Source: CBDDEC01 sp965198045 (GTDB taxonomy: Bacteria; Chloroflexota; Dehalococcoidia; UBA2979). From it: a DNA stretch of 48,369 nucleotides. The notes beneath the pieces were generated by a model, which was given only the letters and a program-made list of their open reading frames with translations, ran no database searches and was not told where the DNA came from. Below, piece by piece: positions 17,062 to 24,813 of the stretch. The translations under genes and the position numbers were made by a program. The stretch lies in contig CBDAOL010000002.1 in assembly GCA_965198045.1 (NCBI GenBank), positions 1-48,369 on the forward strand. The letters are read 5' to 3'. The first letter of the stretch is position 1, and the number at the start of each line of letters is the position of its first letter.

Positions 17062-17587
17062 CACCTCGTGGGTTGGTCCTGGCGTCGTCGGTCGTCGGTG
17101 CTGCCGGAGGGGCGGGCGCCGCTGTGATCGGCGGCTACGACGGCATTGCGATCGCAGCCGTCGCCGCGTTCGTAGCAGTGCTGGCGATTGCGACCGCCAT
17201 CGACCTGCGCGAGCGCCGCATCCCGAATGCCCTCACCTACCCCGGGACGCTGCTGGCGATCGCCCTCGCGGGCGTCACCGCCGGCGCTAGCGGACTATTC
17301 GAGGCATCCGCGGGGATGCTGGTCGCTGGCGGCGTGATGTTCATCGTCTGGCTGCTCGGGCGCGGCGGCCTGGGGATGGGTGACGTCAGGCTTGCGCCTT
17401 CGTCGGCGCAGCGGTCGGTCCGACGATGATCCCGATCTACCTCGTCGTTGGTTCCGGCCTCGGCGCGCTCGCCGGGGTGGCGCTGCTGTTGCGCGGTCGC
17501 GACCGCCACTCGACGTTTGCGTATGGCCCCTACCTCGCGATCGGCGCGACCGTTGCGATCATCGTGGGCGGGCCGCTCATCGCCTGA
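17058..17587 (+). CDS. Type IV prepilin peptidase TadV/CpaA (one frameshift)
   Basis: About 176 residues after joining. It is an integral-membrane aspartyl protease that removes pilin leaders. The two catalytic Asp are in AIDLRERRIPN and GMGDVRLA. The second motif ends exactly at the break, near 17394: CTTGCGCCTTCG should read CTTGCGGCCTTCG (one G more), giving LAAFVGAAVGPTMIPIYL. The C-terminal part adds two helices and ends IVGGPLIA. The protein lacks the N-terminal methylase domain of PilD, as expected for TadV. It probably processes Flp at 10410 and TadE at 10650. Confidence 0.85.
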
Positions 17588-17708
17588 GGACCCGAGACGT
17601 CAAAGAATTCGTCAATCCAACCTCAGGGAGAAGCAGAGATACGCCAAATGTGTGCGTTTCGCCGGGTCTGCTCCACATCCGTTGATTCGGCCATCGGACA
17701 CGAGGCCG

Positions 17709-17727
17709 CCATCCTGATCTAGGATGG
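17709..17727 (+). promoter_or_regulatory. Inverted repeat covering the ribosome binding site of the next gene
   Basis: CCATCCT-GATCT-AGGATGG is a perfect seven-base stem with a five-base loop, ending directly before ATG 17728. The right arm contains the AGGA that would serve as ribosome binding site. Folding would hide it and could limit translation. Confidence 0.45.
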
Positions 17728-17964
17728 ATGCGAGAGGCGGTGTCCTTGCAGTCACCATTGCTCAGGGCCGTCCTTGCCGCCGTGATGGGCTTGATTGGGT
17801 TCCAGTTCCTGCTGATCGGCTCCGTGGCGGCCGGCTTCTCGGTCGTGCTCGGCCTCGAGGGGCAGTCCGAGGCGATCATTCTGCCGCCGATCGCCGGTTT
17901 CCTGCTCTACGTAGGCATCGAAGGCGTGCGCGGCCTGTCGCGGTACGTCCAGGGCCCGCAGTAG
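17728..17964 (+). CDS. Small membrane protein (78 aa), unknown
   Basis: Two predicted membrane helices (about residues 12-35, LLRAVLAAVMGLIGFQFLLIG, and 45-65) and a short polar C-terminus (RGLSRYVQGPQ). No family recognised. ATG 17728 has AGGA within the hairpin just upstream; a GTG at 17740 is an alternative start. It is separated by 140 bases from the prepilin peptidase and by 134 from the next lipoprotein, so it is probably transcribed alone. Confidence 0.55.
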   Translation: MREAVSLQSPLLRAVLAAVMGLIGFQFLLIGSVAAGFSVVLGLEGQSEAIILPPIAGFLLYVGIEGVRGLSRYVQGPQ

Positions 17965-18098
17965 CCTCGGCCTCGCCCCCGCAACGTTATGTCGCCTCGT
18001 GCCAGCTCTGTCGCTTCCGATACGACTCCATAGGATTCGCTGATCCAGCGCTCCCTACGCTGGTCTCCTAGCGCTGCGCCGTGCGCCAAGGAGTCGTT

Positions 18099-19148
18099 GT
18101 GCCCTACTCCCACTCGCTTCGTACCCTGCTTTTCGTTTACATCGCTCTCGCCGGACTGCTCGTCGCCGCCTGTGGCGGCAACAGCGCGCCGTCCGATGCG
18201 GACAGCGGCGGCGATGCGACGGTCGCCAGCGCTCCCGCCGAGGCCTCGAACGAGGGCTCGGCCGCCGCCGAGGCGCCTGCGTCGTCCGACGAGCCGGCCG
18301 TCAGCAATAGCGGTGGGTCCGTCTCCTCAGACGTCGCCGCGATGGCGATGCTCCGTACACAGGAACTCGACTCCCTGCGGTTCGCGATGGTCATTGGGAT
18401 GACCGGTCTGCCCGGCTACGACGGCGAAGTCGAGCTGACCATGGACGGCGCGATCGACCAGACAAACAACACCTTCGAGATGTCCCTGGACTTCGGCGCC
18501 TTCATGGAGGCAATGGCGGTGGCGGAGGGCCAGACGGCCGCCGAGGCTGCGATGGTGGCCGCCTTCTTCGGCGATGGTCGCATTGAAATGCGCCAGGTGG
18601 GCGATACCGCTTACATGCGCTGGCCCGCCCTCTCAGCGCTCTTCGGCGCGCAGACGGACTGGATCAGCTTCCCGGCCGACGATGCGATCGAGAGCAGCTT
18701 CAACTCGAGCGAGCTGCTCGGATCGCCGGAGCTGCTCGACGAGCTAGCGTCGATCGGCAGCGTCACCAACCTCGGCACGGAGCAACTGCACGGCGTCTCA
18801 ACGACGCACTATGAGGCGCTGATCGACTACGGAACGGCCTACGCCTCGTTGAACAGCGGCGCACCGGTACCGCTCGAGGCACCGGACGCTACCGCGCTCA
18901 CCGGGCTCTCGATCCCCCTCGGCCTCTGGACCGACGAGGACGGCCTCGTGCGGCGGATGAGCATGGAGTTCGACACCGCGAGCCTCGGACTACCGGCCCA
19001 GGAACTGGCTGACGCGCCCGGCTCGATCTCCCTTCAGTTCGACATCCTCGAGGTCGGCGGCACGGTCGTCGTGCAGGCGCCGCCTCCGGCCGACGTGACG
19101 GACATGACCGGTATCGACGGCGGCCAGCTCTTCGGCGGGCTGTTCTAG
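18099..19148 (+). CDS. Lipoprotein of LppX/LprG-like type
   Basis: 349 residues. The signal peptide carries lipobox LVAACGG, then comes a Ser/Ala/Glu-rich linker (about 25-80) and a folded domain with repeated beta strands (RFAMVIGMTGLPGYDGEVEL, then ISFPADDAIESS, then HYEALIDYGTAYASL). The pattern of MR-x-VGDTAYMRWP and a C-terminal LWTDEDGLVRRMSMEFD resembles LppX/LprAFG-type lipoproteins, which bind lipids. This is a fold-level guess. GTG 18099 is favoured over GTG 18081 because AAGGAG lies five bases upstream. Monocistronic by spacing. Confidence 0.7.
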   Translation: MPYSHSLRTLLFVYIALAGLLVAACGGNSAPSDADSGGDATVASAPAEASNEGSAAAEAPASSDEPAVSNSGGSVSSDVAAMAMLRTQELDSLRFAMVIGMTGLPGYDGEVELTMDGAIDQTNNTFEMSLDFGAFMEAMAVAEGQTAAEAAMVAAFFGDGRIEMRQVGDTAYMRWPALSALFGAQTDWISFPADDAIESSFNSSELLGSPELLDELASIGSVTNLGTEQLHGVSTTHYEALIDYGTAYASLNSGAPVPLEAPDATALTGLSIPLGLWTDEDGLVRRMSMEFDTASLGLPAQELADAPGSISLQFDILEVGGTVVVQAPPPADVTDMTGIDGGQLFGGLF

Positions 19149-19220
19149 CGCCCTTTCCTCAGCGTTCCGGCCCGGGCTAGAGTCCTCCCAGCACTGCAAT
19201 CTTGCAGCAGGGGGATGCCG

Positions 19221-19727
19221 ATGCCTCGAATGTCAGCGGAACTGCGCGCCGAATTCCTGGAGCAACCGCACAACGGAGTGATCGCGACACTGCGACGCGA
19301 CGGGCGGCCCTACACGGTGCCGATCTGGGGGCTCCACGACAACGGCCAGTTCTGGATCACCGGGACCTATAGCCGCGTCTGGTGTAAGCAGCTCTTCAAC
19401 GACCCTCGGGCGTCACTCTGCATCGAGGCGGGCGCGCCGCAACCTGGTCACGTCGGCGTGGATGGCGTGGTGACGGCGTTTGAACTGCCCGACTACGACA
19501 TCTGGCCCATCTCGCGGCGGCTCGCGGAGAAGTATGTCGGCCGCGGCGATCCTTCGAGGGCAGACGCCGTCGAGGTGTTCTTCACCAACATGCAGACCGA
19601 GCCGAGGCTGCTCTTCCGCCTCGATCCAGAGGTCTGGCGGGCGATCGACATGAGCGTCTACCGGGGCAAGCGCGCCGACCGCGAGCACCAGGCACGCGTC
19701 CGAGGGGAGGCCGACGGCTCGGGCTAG
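19221..19727 (+). CDS. Pyridoxamine-5-phosphate-oxidase-like flavin/F420 protein
   Basis: 168 residues with the split-barrel pattern NGVIATLRRDGRPYTVPIWG, FWITGTYSRVW and RASLCIEAG. The family binds FMN, F420 or heme; the cofactor cannot be decided here. AGGGGG ends directly before an ATG at 19215, which is too close, so the ATG at 19221, six bases further, is the better start. The TAG stop shares its four bases CTAG with the stop of the convergent CoA-transferase. Confidence 0.75.
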   Translation: MPRMSAELRAEFLEQPHNGVIATLRRDGRPYTVPIWGLHDNGQFWITGTYSRVWCKQLFNDPRASLCIEAGAPQPGHVGVDGVVTAFELPDYDIWPISRRLAEKYVGRGDPSRADAVEVFFTNMQTEPRLLFRLDPEVWRAIDMSVYRGKRADREHQARVRGEADGSG

Positions 19728-20971
19728 TCGGGCGGCCGGTCGGCGATCACGCCCGACTGGTGGAGGGCCGCGATCTCTTCCTCGGACAGGCCGAGCAGTT
19801 CGCTGAGCACCTCCGTGTTGTGCTGCCCGAGGCCCGGCGCGCCGACCCAGTCGCGTTCGCGCTCGCCGTCGACGAGTACGGGATTGCCCGGATAGGTGAG
19901 CGGCTCGATGTCGATGCCGCCGAGGTGTGTGAAGTAACCGCGCGCGTCCAGGTGCTCGTCAGCGAGCAGCTCGGGCGCGTTCAGCACGGGCGCTGCAGCA
20001 ACACCTCGCTGCTGCAGCTCCGAGGCCAGCTCGATCTTGTCAAAGCCGCCGGTCCACGCCTCGATCGCCGCGTCGAGCGCGTCCTCGTTCGCGCGCCGTG
20101 CCGCGGCGTCAGCGAAGCGCGCGTCCTGGGCCCAGCCGCCAGCGGCGAAGGTGGCCAGGGCATGCCACTCCTCGTCATTGCGCACGCCGAGGGCGGTCCA
20201 ATCGTCCTCGCCCGCGCAGCGGTAGATGCCGTGTGGCACGAATTCACGATGCCGGTTGCCGATGCGGTGCGCGACCTCGCCGGTCAACTGCTGCTCGACG
20301 ATCGCCTCGCCGAGGTAGGCGATGACGCCCTCCTGCTGGGAGAGGTCGACGAACGCGCCCCGCCCTGTCTCCTCGCGACGCTGCAGCGCGGCAAGGATCG
20401 CCGCAGCGGCGCTCACGCCGCCGACGGCGTCGGGGAGCGCCACCGAGGTCACGCGCGGCTCCTCGTCGGAGTAGCCCATCTGCGAGGTGAGACCGGTCAT
20501 CGGTTCGAGGCTGGGCCCCAGCGCGACCCAGTCGCGGTAGGGACCGCTGGCGCCGTAACCGGGCATGGTCAGGTAGATGATGCGCTCATTGGCTCCTCGC
20601 AGTACGTCGTAGTCGAGGCCGAGCGAAGGCATGGCGCGGGCGCTGAAATTCTCAATCACGACATCCGCGTCGGCGACGAGTTCGAGCAGGATGGCGCGCC
20701 CTCGCTCGGTCTTGAGGTCGAGTGCCATGCCACGCTTGTTGCGGTTCAGTTTGTTGAACACGCTCTGCCGGTTCCACGGGCGCTCGCCGGGGTCGCCGTT
20801 CAGGAACTCCGAGGCAACGGCGACAGGTACGCCAGCCGGTCCACGCGCGAACGGCGCCTCGACCTTGATCACGTCCGCGCCGAGGTCGCCGAGGATCCGC
20901 GTGGCGAGTGGTCCGGCCCAGATCTGCGTCAGGTCGACGATGCGGATGTGTTCGAGCGGTCCGGCCGGCAT
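19724..20971 (-). CDS. CaiB/BaiF (family III) CoA-transferase with catalytic Asp
   Basis: 415 residues. N-terminal motifs are IRIVDLTQIWAGPLATRIL, LGADVIKVE and KRGMALDLKTERG. The catalytic Asp is likely in VALPDAVGGVSAAAAILAAL (about residue 180), after YGASGPYRDW. The family moves CoA between carboxylic acids through an enzyme-bound aspartyl-CoA anhydride. ATG 20971 overlaps the stop of the upstream homologue (ATGA), so the two subunits are co-translated and may form a heteromer. The acids used cannot be told from the sequence. Confidence 0.88.
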   Translation of the reverse strand: MPAGPLEHIRIVDLTQIWAGPLATRILGDLGADVIKVEAPFARGPAGVPVAVASEFLNGDPGERPWNRQSVFNKLNRNKRGMALDLKTERGRAILLELVADADVVIENFSARAMPSLGLDYDVLRGANERIIYLTMPGYGASGPYRDWVALGPSLEPMTGLTSQMGYSDEEPRVTSVALPDAVGGVSAAAAILAALQRREETGRGAFVDLSQQEGVIAYLGEAIVEQQLTGEVAHRIGNRHREFVPHGIYRCAGEDDWTALGVRNDEEWHALATFAAGGWAQDARFADAAARRANEDALDAAIEAWTGGFDKIELASELQQRGVAAAPVLNAPELLADEHLDARGYFTHLGGIDIEPLTYPGNPVLVDGERERDWVGAPGLGQHNTEVLSELLGLSEEEIAALHQSGVIADRPPD

Positions 20972-22095
20972 CAGCGCTCCTGCTCTGCGCCGCCGAGGAC
21001 GGCGTGCGTGGAGGTCCCGGGCGGTTCAGTCGTCGGCTCGAGCGGTCGCACATCGTGGACGATCGAGAAGGGCGCGCCGGGCAGTCGCAGCGGTGAGCCG
21101 TCGGCGCCCGCTTCGCCCTCGACGCTGCGCCAGAAGCCGCGAGCCTCAAGGTGAGGGTCGTCGAGGAGGTCCTGCAGCTCGACGGCGGCGCCCACCGGCA
21201 CGCGCCACGTGTCCTGCGCGGAGAGCAGGACCTCGCGCGGCGTCATCTCGCCGAGCGCGTCGAGGATGTACTCGTCGAGCTCCTCGGCGTGCTCCATGCG
21301 GTCCGGGTTGGTCGCGAAGCGAGGATCGGCGACCAGCTCGGGGTGCCCGATCATCATCGCGAACGCCTCCCAGAACCGGGGCAGAATGTTCAGGCCGAAC
21401 CAGCCGTTCTTGACCGGGTAGAGCGTGGTCGGATGGAGGTTCTCCCACGCGTTGCCATGGCGACTGCGGATGCGCCCGCCGAAGGTCCACATCACCGTGG
21501 AGAACTGCGACAGCGTCGCCAGCACCTCGAGCATGCTGATCTCGATACGGACGGGCGCCCCGCCGCCCCGCGCCTGCCGTCCGAGGTGCGCGCTCAGCGC
21601 GGCGAGGTAGGCGAACTGGGCCGACTGGTACTCGACGTAGTGCCCCGGCATCGTCAGCGGAGCGCGCCCCGCATCGCCCATGAGGAACGTGTAGCCGCCG
21701 TGGGCCAGCAGCGTTGCCGTCGTGGCCTGCCAGTCACGGTTCGGGCCGCTCAGGCCGTACGGCGTGACGCTCACGCGGACGCCGGGAGCGCCCTCCCCGC
21801 CCAGGTCGAGCAGCCCGAGGCGGTCCACGACCTCCGGCGGCTCGTCGAAGACCGCGATGTCACAGCGCGTGGCGATGCCCTCGAGGAGGTCCCGACCCGC
21901 GGACGTGTCGAGCTCGATCGCGACGCGACGCTTACCGGCGTGGAGGTAGCGATCGCGGGCTCGCTCGGCGGAGGTCGCGGGAGCGGGCGTCTCCGGCGGC
22001 TCGACGCGAATCACCTCGGCGCCCCAGCGCGCGAAGAGCTTGCCGCAGAAGGCGGCAGCGGTGTCGTCGCCCAATTCAAGGATCCGCAGGCCCAT
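20971..22095 (-). CDS. CaiB/BaiF CoA-transferase homologue lacking the catalytic Asp
   Basis: 374 residues from ATG 22095 (MGLRILELGDDTAAAFC). Family motifs RWGAEVIRVEPPE, KRRVAIELDTSAGRD and TPYGLSGPNRDW are present. Where the active partner has PDAVGGVSAAAA, this one reads GHYVEYQSAQFA, with His at the Asp position in my alignment by eye. Heteromeric family III enzymes such as BbsEF and SmtAB are known to combine related chains. I infer a non-catalytic or regulatory subunit for the downstream gene. A longer start at 22149 adds residues without family similarity. Confidence 0.82.
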   Translation of the reverse strand: MGLRILELGDDTAAAFCGKLFARWGAEVIRVEPPETPAPATSAERARDRYLHAGKRRVAIELDTSAGRDLLEGIATRCDIAVFDEPPEVVDRLGLLDLGGEGAPGVRVSVTPYGLSGPNRDWQATTATLLAHGGYTFLMGDAGRAPLTMPGHYVEYQSAQFAYLAALSAHLGRQARGGGAPVRIEISMLEVLATLSQFSTVMWTFGGRIRSRHGNAWENLHPTTLYPVKNGWFGLNILPRFWEAFAMMIGHPELVADPRFATNPDRMEHAEELDEYILDALGEMTPREVLLSAQDTWRVPVGAAVELQDLLDDPHLEARGFWRSVEGEAGADGSPLRLPGAPFSIVHDVRPLEPTTEPPGTSTHAVLGGAEQER

Positions 22096-22107
22096 GGCGT
22101 GTGGAAT

Positions 22108-22117
22108 AGTAGCTACT
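22108..22117. promoter_or_regulatory. 10-bp palindrome AGTAGCTACT in divergent intergenic region
   Basis: A perfect palindrome in the 52-base gap between the divergent CoA-transferase and PspC genes. Its place between two starts makes a shared operator possible. No promoter hexamers are clear. Confidence 0.3.
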
Positions 22118-22147
22118 CGGGTCCGTGCGTGCCTCGGAGGACGAACC

Positions 22148-23138
22148 ATGACAGATCAGCTTGGCGGCCCCAGCGAGGGCGGACCGGAGGAGTTCGATCT
22201 GAACTCACCTGCGACCGCCGACGATGCGCGTGCTGAAGGTAGCGCTGCGGAGTTCGACCTGAACTCCACTGCCGGCAGCGGTGGTGGCGCGACCCCCCTC
22301 GAAGAGCCGCGGCGACTGAGACGTTCGTCGCAGGACCGGATGGTCTCGGGCGTCTCCGGGGGGCTCGCCGAGTACTTCGAGATCGACCCCGTGATCGTCC
22401 GCCTGGCGTTTGTGCTGGGGACGGTCTTCGGTGCGGGCGTCGGGTTGCTGATCTACATCGTCGCGTGGATTGTGATGCCGGGTTCGGAGGGCCGCCCCGC
22501 GCGGGCCCAGCCGTTGCGAAGCCGCCCGCGCCGTCGACGGGTGGGCGGTGGGCTCGTCTTCGGGCTGATCCTCATCATCGTCGGCGCCGTAGCGTTGCTC
22601 ACCACGACCGACGCGGTCGAACCCGGAGGCGACTGGATCCTCGTAGGCCTGGCCGCGCTGCTCGTGCTGATCGGCGCGTTGATCCTCGTGCAGGCGCGTC
22701 GAGGCCTCGACGGTGGCCTGGTGTTCTGGGGGCGTCGTCGTGACCGCCGCGCTGGTGATCGCGCTGCAGGTCGACCTCTCATTCGAAAGCGGTTTCGGCG
22801 AGCGCAGCGTTTCCGCCGATTCGGCGGCGCAACTCGAAGAAAGTTACAGCCACGCCTTCGGCGAGCTGCGTGTCGACTTCCGCGACCTCGAGCTGCCGAA
22901 GGGCACCACGCGCGTCTCGCTCGACATCGCGTTCGGAAGCCTGGTCGTCGATCTGCCGCGAGACGTCGCCTGGCGGATTGACGCGGAAGCCGTGTTCGGG
23001 AGCGTCGATTTACCGGGCCGAAACCTCAGTGGCATCGCCAGTGACGGGGTCGAAACCAGCAGCGATTGGGAAACCGCCACGAGTCGGCTCGACATCGACA
23101 TCTCGGCGGCATTCGGATCGGCGGAGGTGCGACGATGA
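22148..23138 (+). CDS. PspC-domain membrane protein with LiaF-like C-terminal domain (one frameshift)
   Basis: About 329 residues once joined. The N-terminal 50 residues hold two copies of EFDLNS. Next is the PspC domain (SSQDRMVSGVSGGLAEYFEID, then IYIVAWIVMPG), more helices, and a C-terminal beta-helix-like domain as in LiaF/cell-wall-active antibiotic response proteins (FGELRVDFRDLEL, then AFGSLVVDLPRD, then AVFGSVDLPGR, then AAFGSAEVRR). The break is near 22733: TGGGGGCGTCGTC has one G too many for WGVVVTAALVIAL. ATG 22148 follows GGAGG. Such proteins act in envelope-stress responses, usually with a histidine kinase that is not seen here. The stop overlaps the next small gene. Confidence 0.82.
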
Positions 23139-23317
23139 GAGTTGACCTGACCGCGGCGCTGATCGGCGTCATCTTCATCGCGCTCGGCGTGGCGCTGGGC
23201 GGGGACGCCCTGGACTGGTGGCGGAGCGAGCCCGGCGCGGTCGCGGCGGCCGCGGTGCTGGCGACCGGTGGGGCGATCGTCCTCGGCGCGTTGTGGCGGG
23301 ACCGGTCGCGCGGCTGA
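23135..23317 (+). CDS. Small two-helix membrane protein (60 aa)
   Basis: Two hydrophobic helices (LTAALIGVIFIALGVALGG and AVAAAAVLATGGAIVLGAL) separated by DALDWWRSEPG, ending in basic residues. ATG 23135 overlaps the PspC gene stop (ATGA), so the two are coupled and the protein probably works with the PspC/LiaF-like product. No family assigned. Confidence 0.7.
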   Translation: MRVDLTAALIGVIFIALGVALGGDALDWWRSEPGAVAAAAVLATGGAIVLGALWRDRSRG

Positions 23318-23342
23318 CGCAGCGGGCTGCTGCGCCTATATT
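23314..23342 (+). promoter_or_regulatory. Candidate sigma-70 promoter for the molybdenum hydroxylase operon
   Basis: CTGACG (23314-23319), a 17-base spacer and TATATT (23337-23342) fit a housekeeping promoter about 76 bases before the TTG start at 23418. TGCGC at 23331-23335 and GCGCA at 23343-23347 form an inverted repeat around the -10 element, where a repressor could block the polymerase. Confidence 0.45.
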
Positions 23343-23417
23343 GCGCATTGGCGTGCGGCCTCCGAGGGTTGCACCGACGACCCCGGCTGGCATCGGCAGA
23401 CCCGAGAGGAGGCCGCA

Positions 23418-24284
23418 TTGCAGGCAGTCAAGTACGCGCGAGCTTCGTCGGTAGACGAGGCGATCCAACTGCTACGCGACGGCGGCGACCGCGCACGGCC
23501 ACTGGCCGGCGGCACTGACATCATCGTCCAGGCCCGCGAACGGGCCATCGAGATCGACACGTTCGTCGACATCAAACACATCCCGGAGCTGATGGCGATC
23601 GAGCACGCCTCGGACGGTGGCGTGACCATCGGCGCGGCGGTGCCCTGCTACGAGATCTACGGCGACGACCAGATCGTGAGTGCCTTCCCGGCGCTCGTGC
23701 AGGCGACGGAGGTGATCGGCGGCACGGCCATCCAGGGCCGTGCCAGCCTCGGCGGCAACCTCTGCAACTCCTCGCCCGCTGGCGACTCCATTCCCGCGAT
23801 GATCGTGCTCTACGCCGTCGCCAACATTGCCGGCCCGAACGGTGAGCGACAGGTCGCGGTCGAGGACTTCTGTACTGGCGTACGCCGAAACGTGCTCGAG
23901 AACGGCGAGTTCGTCACCTCGATCAGCTTCCCGGCACCAGCAGCCGGCTCCGGCGCGGCATGGGAGCGGTTCATCCCGCGTAACGAGATGGACATCGCGG
24001 TCACGAACGCCGGCTCCTCGCTCACCATCGAGGGCGGGACCGTCACAGCGGCGCGCGTATCGATCGGCGCGGTGGCGCCGACGGTGCTGCTGGTCGCCGC
24101 GGCCGCGGAGGCCCTCATCGGGCAGGCGCTGTCGGACGAGACGATCGACGCCGCCGGCAACGCGGCGCGCGACGCGGCGACGCCCATCGACGACATGCGT
24201 GGCTCCGTCAGGCAGCGCAAGCACCTCTCGAAGGTGTTGGCCGAGCGCACGTTGCGAGCGGCTGGGGAGCGTGCGGGCGCGTGA
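23418..24284 (+). CDS. Molybdenum hydroxylase medium (FAD) subunit, CoxM/CutM-like
   Basis: 288 residues. FAD-binding motifs are RPLAGGTDIIVQAR and IQGRASLGGNLCNSSPAGD. A C-terminal domain of the CO-dehydrogenase flavoprotein type follows. It passes electrons from the Fe-S subunit to an acceptor. TTG 23418 is chosen because GAGAGGAGG sits just upstream and MQAVKYARASSVDEA is the usual N-terminus of this family. The gene order M-S-L is that of aerobic CO dehydrogenase operons, but the large subunit lacks the CO-type active-site loop. Confidence 0.9.
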   Translation: MQAVKYARASSVDEAIQLLRDGGDRARPLAGGTDIIVQARERAIEIDTFVDIKHIPELMAIEHASDGGVTIGAAVPCYEIYGDDQIVSAFPALVQATEVIGGTAIQGRASLGGNLCNSSPAGDSIPAMIVLYAVANIAGPNGERQVAVEDFCTGVRRNVLENGEFVTSISFPAPAAGSGAAWERFIPRNEMDIAVTNAGSSLTIEGGTVTAARVSIGAVAPTVLLVAAAAEALIGQALSDETIDAAGNAARDAATPIDDMRGSVRQRKHLSKVLAERTLRAAGERAGA

Positions 24285-24337
24285 AGCACACTCCAAGCAT
24301 CGACGGCAACGAGCGCGAAACGAAAGTGAGCGACTAG

Positions 24338-24811
24338 ATGAGCCGCATCGTCATCAACACCACCATCAACGGCGAGGCGCGCGAGTTCCTGGCCGACGAG
24401 CGCGACAGCCTGCTGGAGGCGCTGCGCGAACGCCTCGGCATGACCGGGTCGAAGGAAGGCTGCAACAACGGCAACTGCGGCGCCTGCGCCGTGATCCTCG
24501 ACGGCCGGCTCGTGAACTCATGCGTCGTGATGGCCGCCGAGGTCGAGGGCGGGGACGTGCTCACGATCGAGGGCATGGCCTCCCCCGGAGGCCTGCATCC
24601 TCTGCAGCAGTCATTCCTCGAAGAGGCCGCGCTGCAGTGCGGCATCTGCACGCCGGGCTTCCTGATGGCCTCGAAGGCCCTGCTCGACGAGAACCACCAC
24701 CCGACCGAGGCGGAGACGCGGTTCTGGCTCGCCGGCAATCTCTGCCGGTGTACTGGCTACGATAAGATCATCCGTGCGGTGCTAAACGTCGCTGAGACAG
24801 AGGGAGCGTAG
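24338..24811 (+). CDS. Molybdenum hydroxylase small (2Fe-2S) subunit, CoxS/CutS-like
   Basis: 157 residues with two [2Fe-2S] domains. The plant-ferredoxin type Cys cluster is GCNNGNCGACAV plus LVNSCVV, and the helical domain has QCGICTPGF and LCRCTGYDKI. It connects the molybdenum site of the large subunit to FAD. It starts 53 bases after the medium-subunit stop and is followed after two bases by the large subunit. Confidence 0.92.
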   Translation: MSRIVINTTINGEAREFLADERDSLLEALRERLGMTGSKEGCNNGNCGACAVILDGRLVNSCVVMAAEVEGGDVLTIEGMASPGGLHPLQQSFLEEAALQCGICTPGFLMASKALLDENHHPTEAETRFWLAGNLCRCTGYDKIIRAVLNVAETEGA

Positions 24812-24813
24812 CT

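Noticed and set aside
19195..19208. CTGCAA-TC-TTGCAG hairpin before the PNPOx-like gene
   Set aside because: Loop too small and stem short; likely chance.
19760..21154. Open frame of 464 codons opposite the CoA-transferases
   Set aside because: The minus-strand products have clear family motifs; this one does not.
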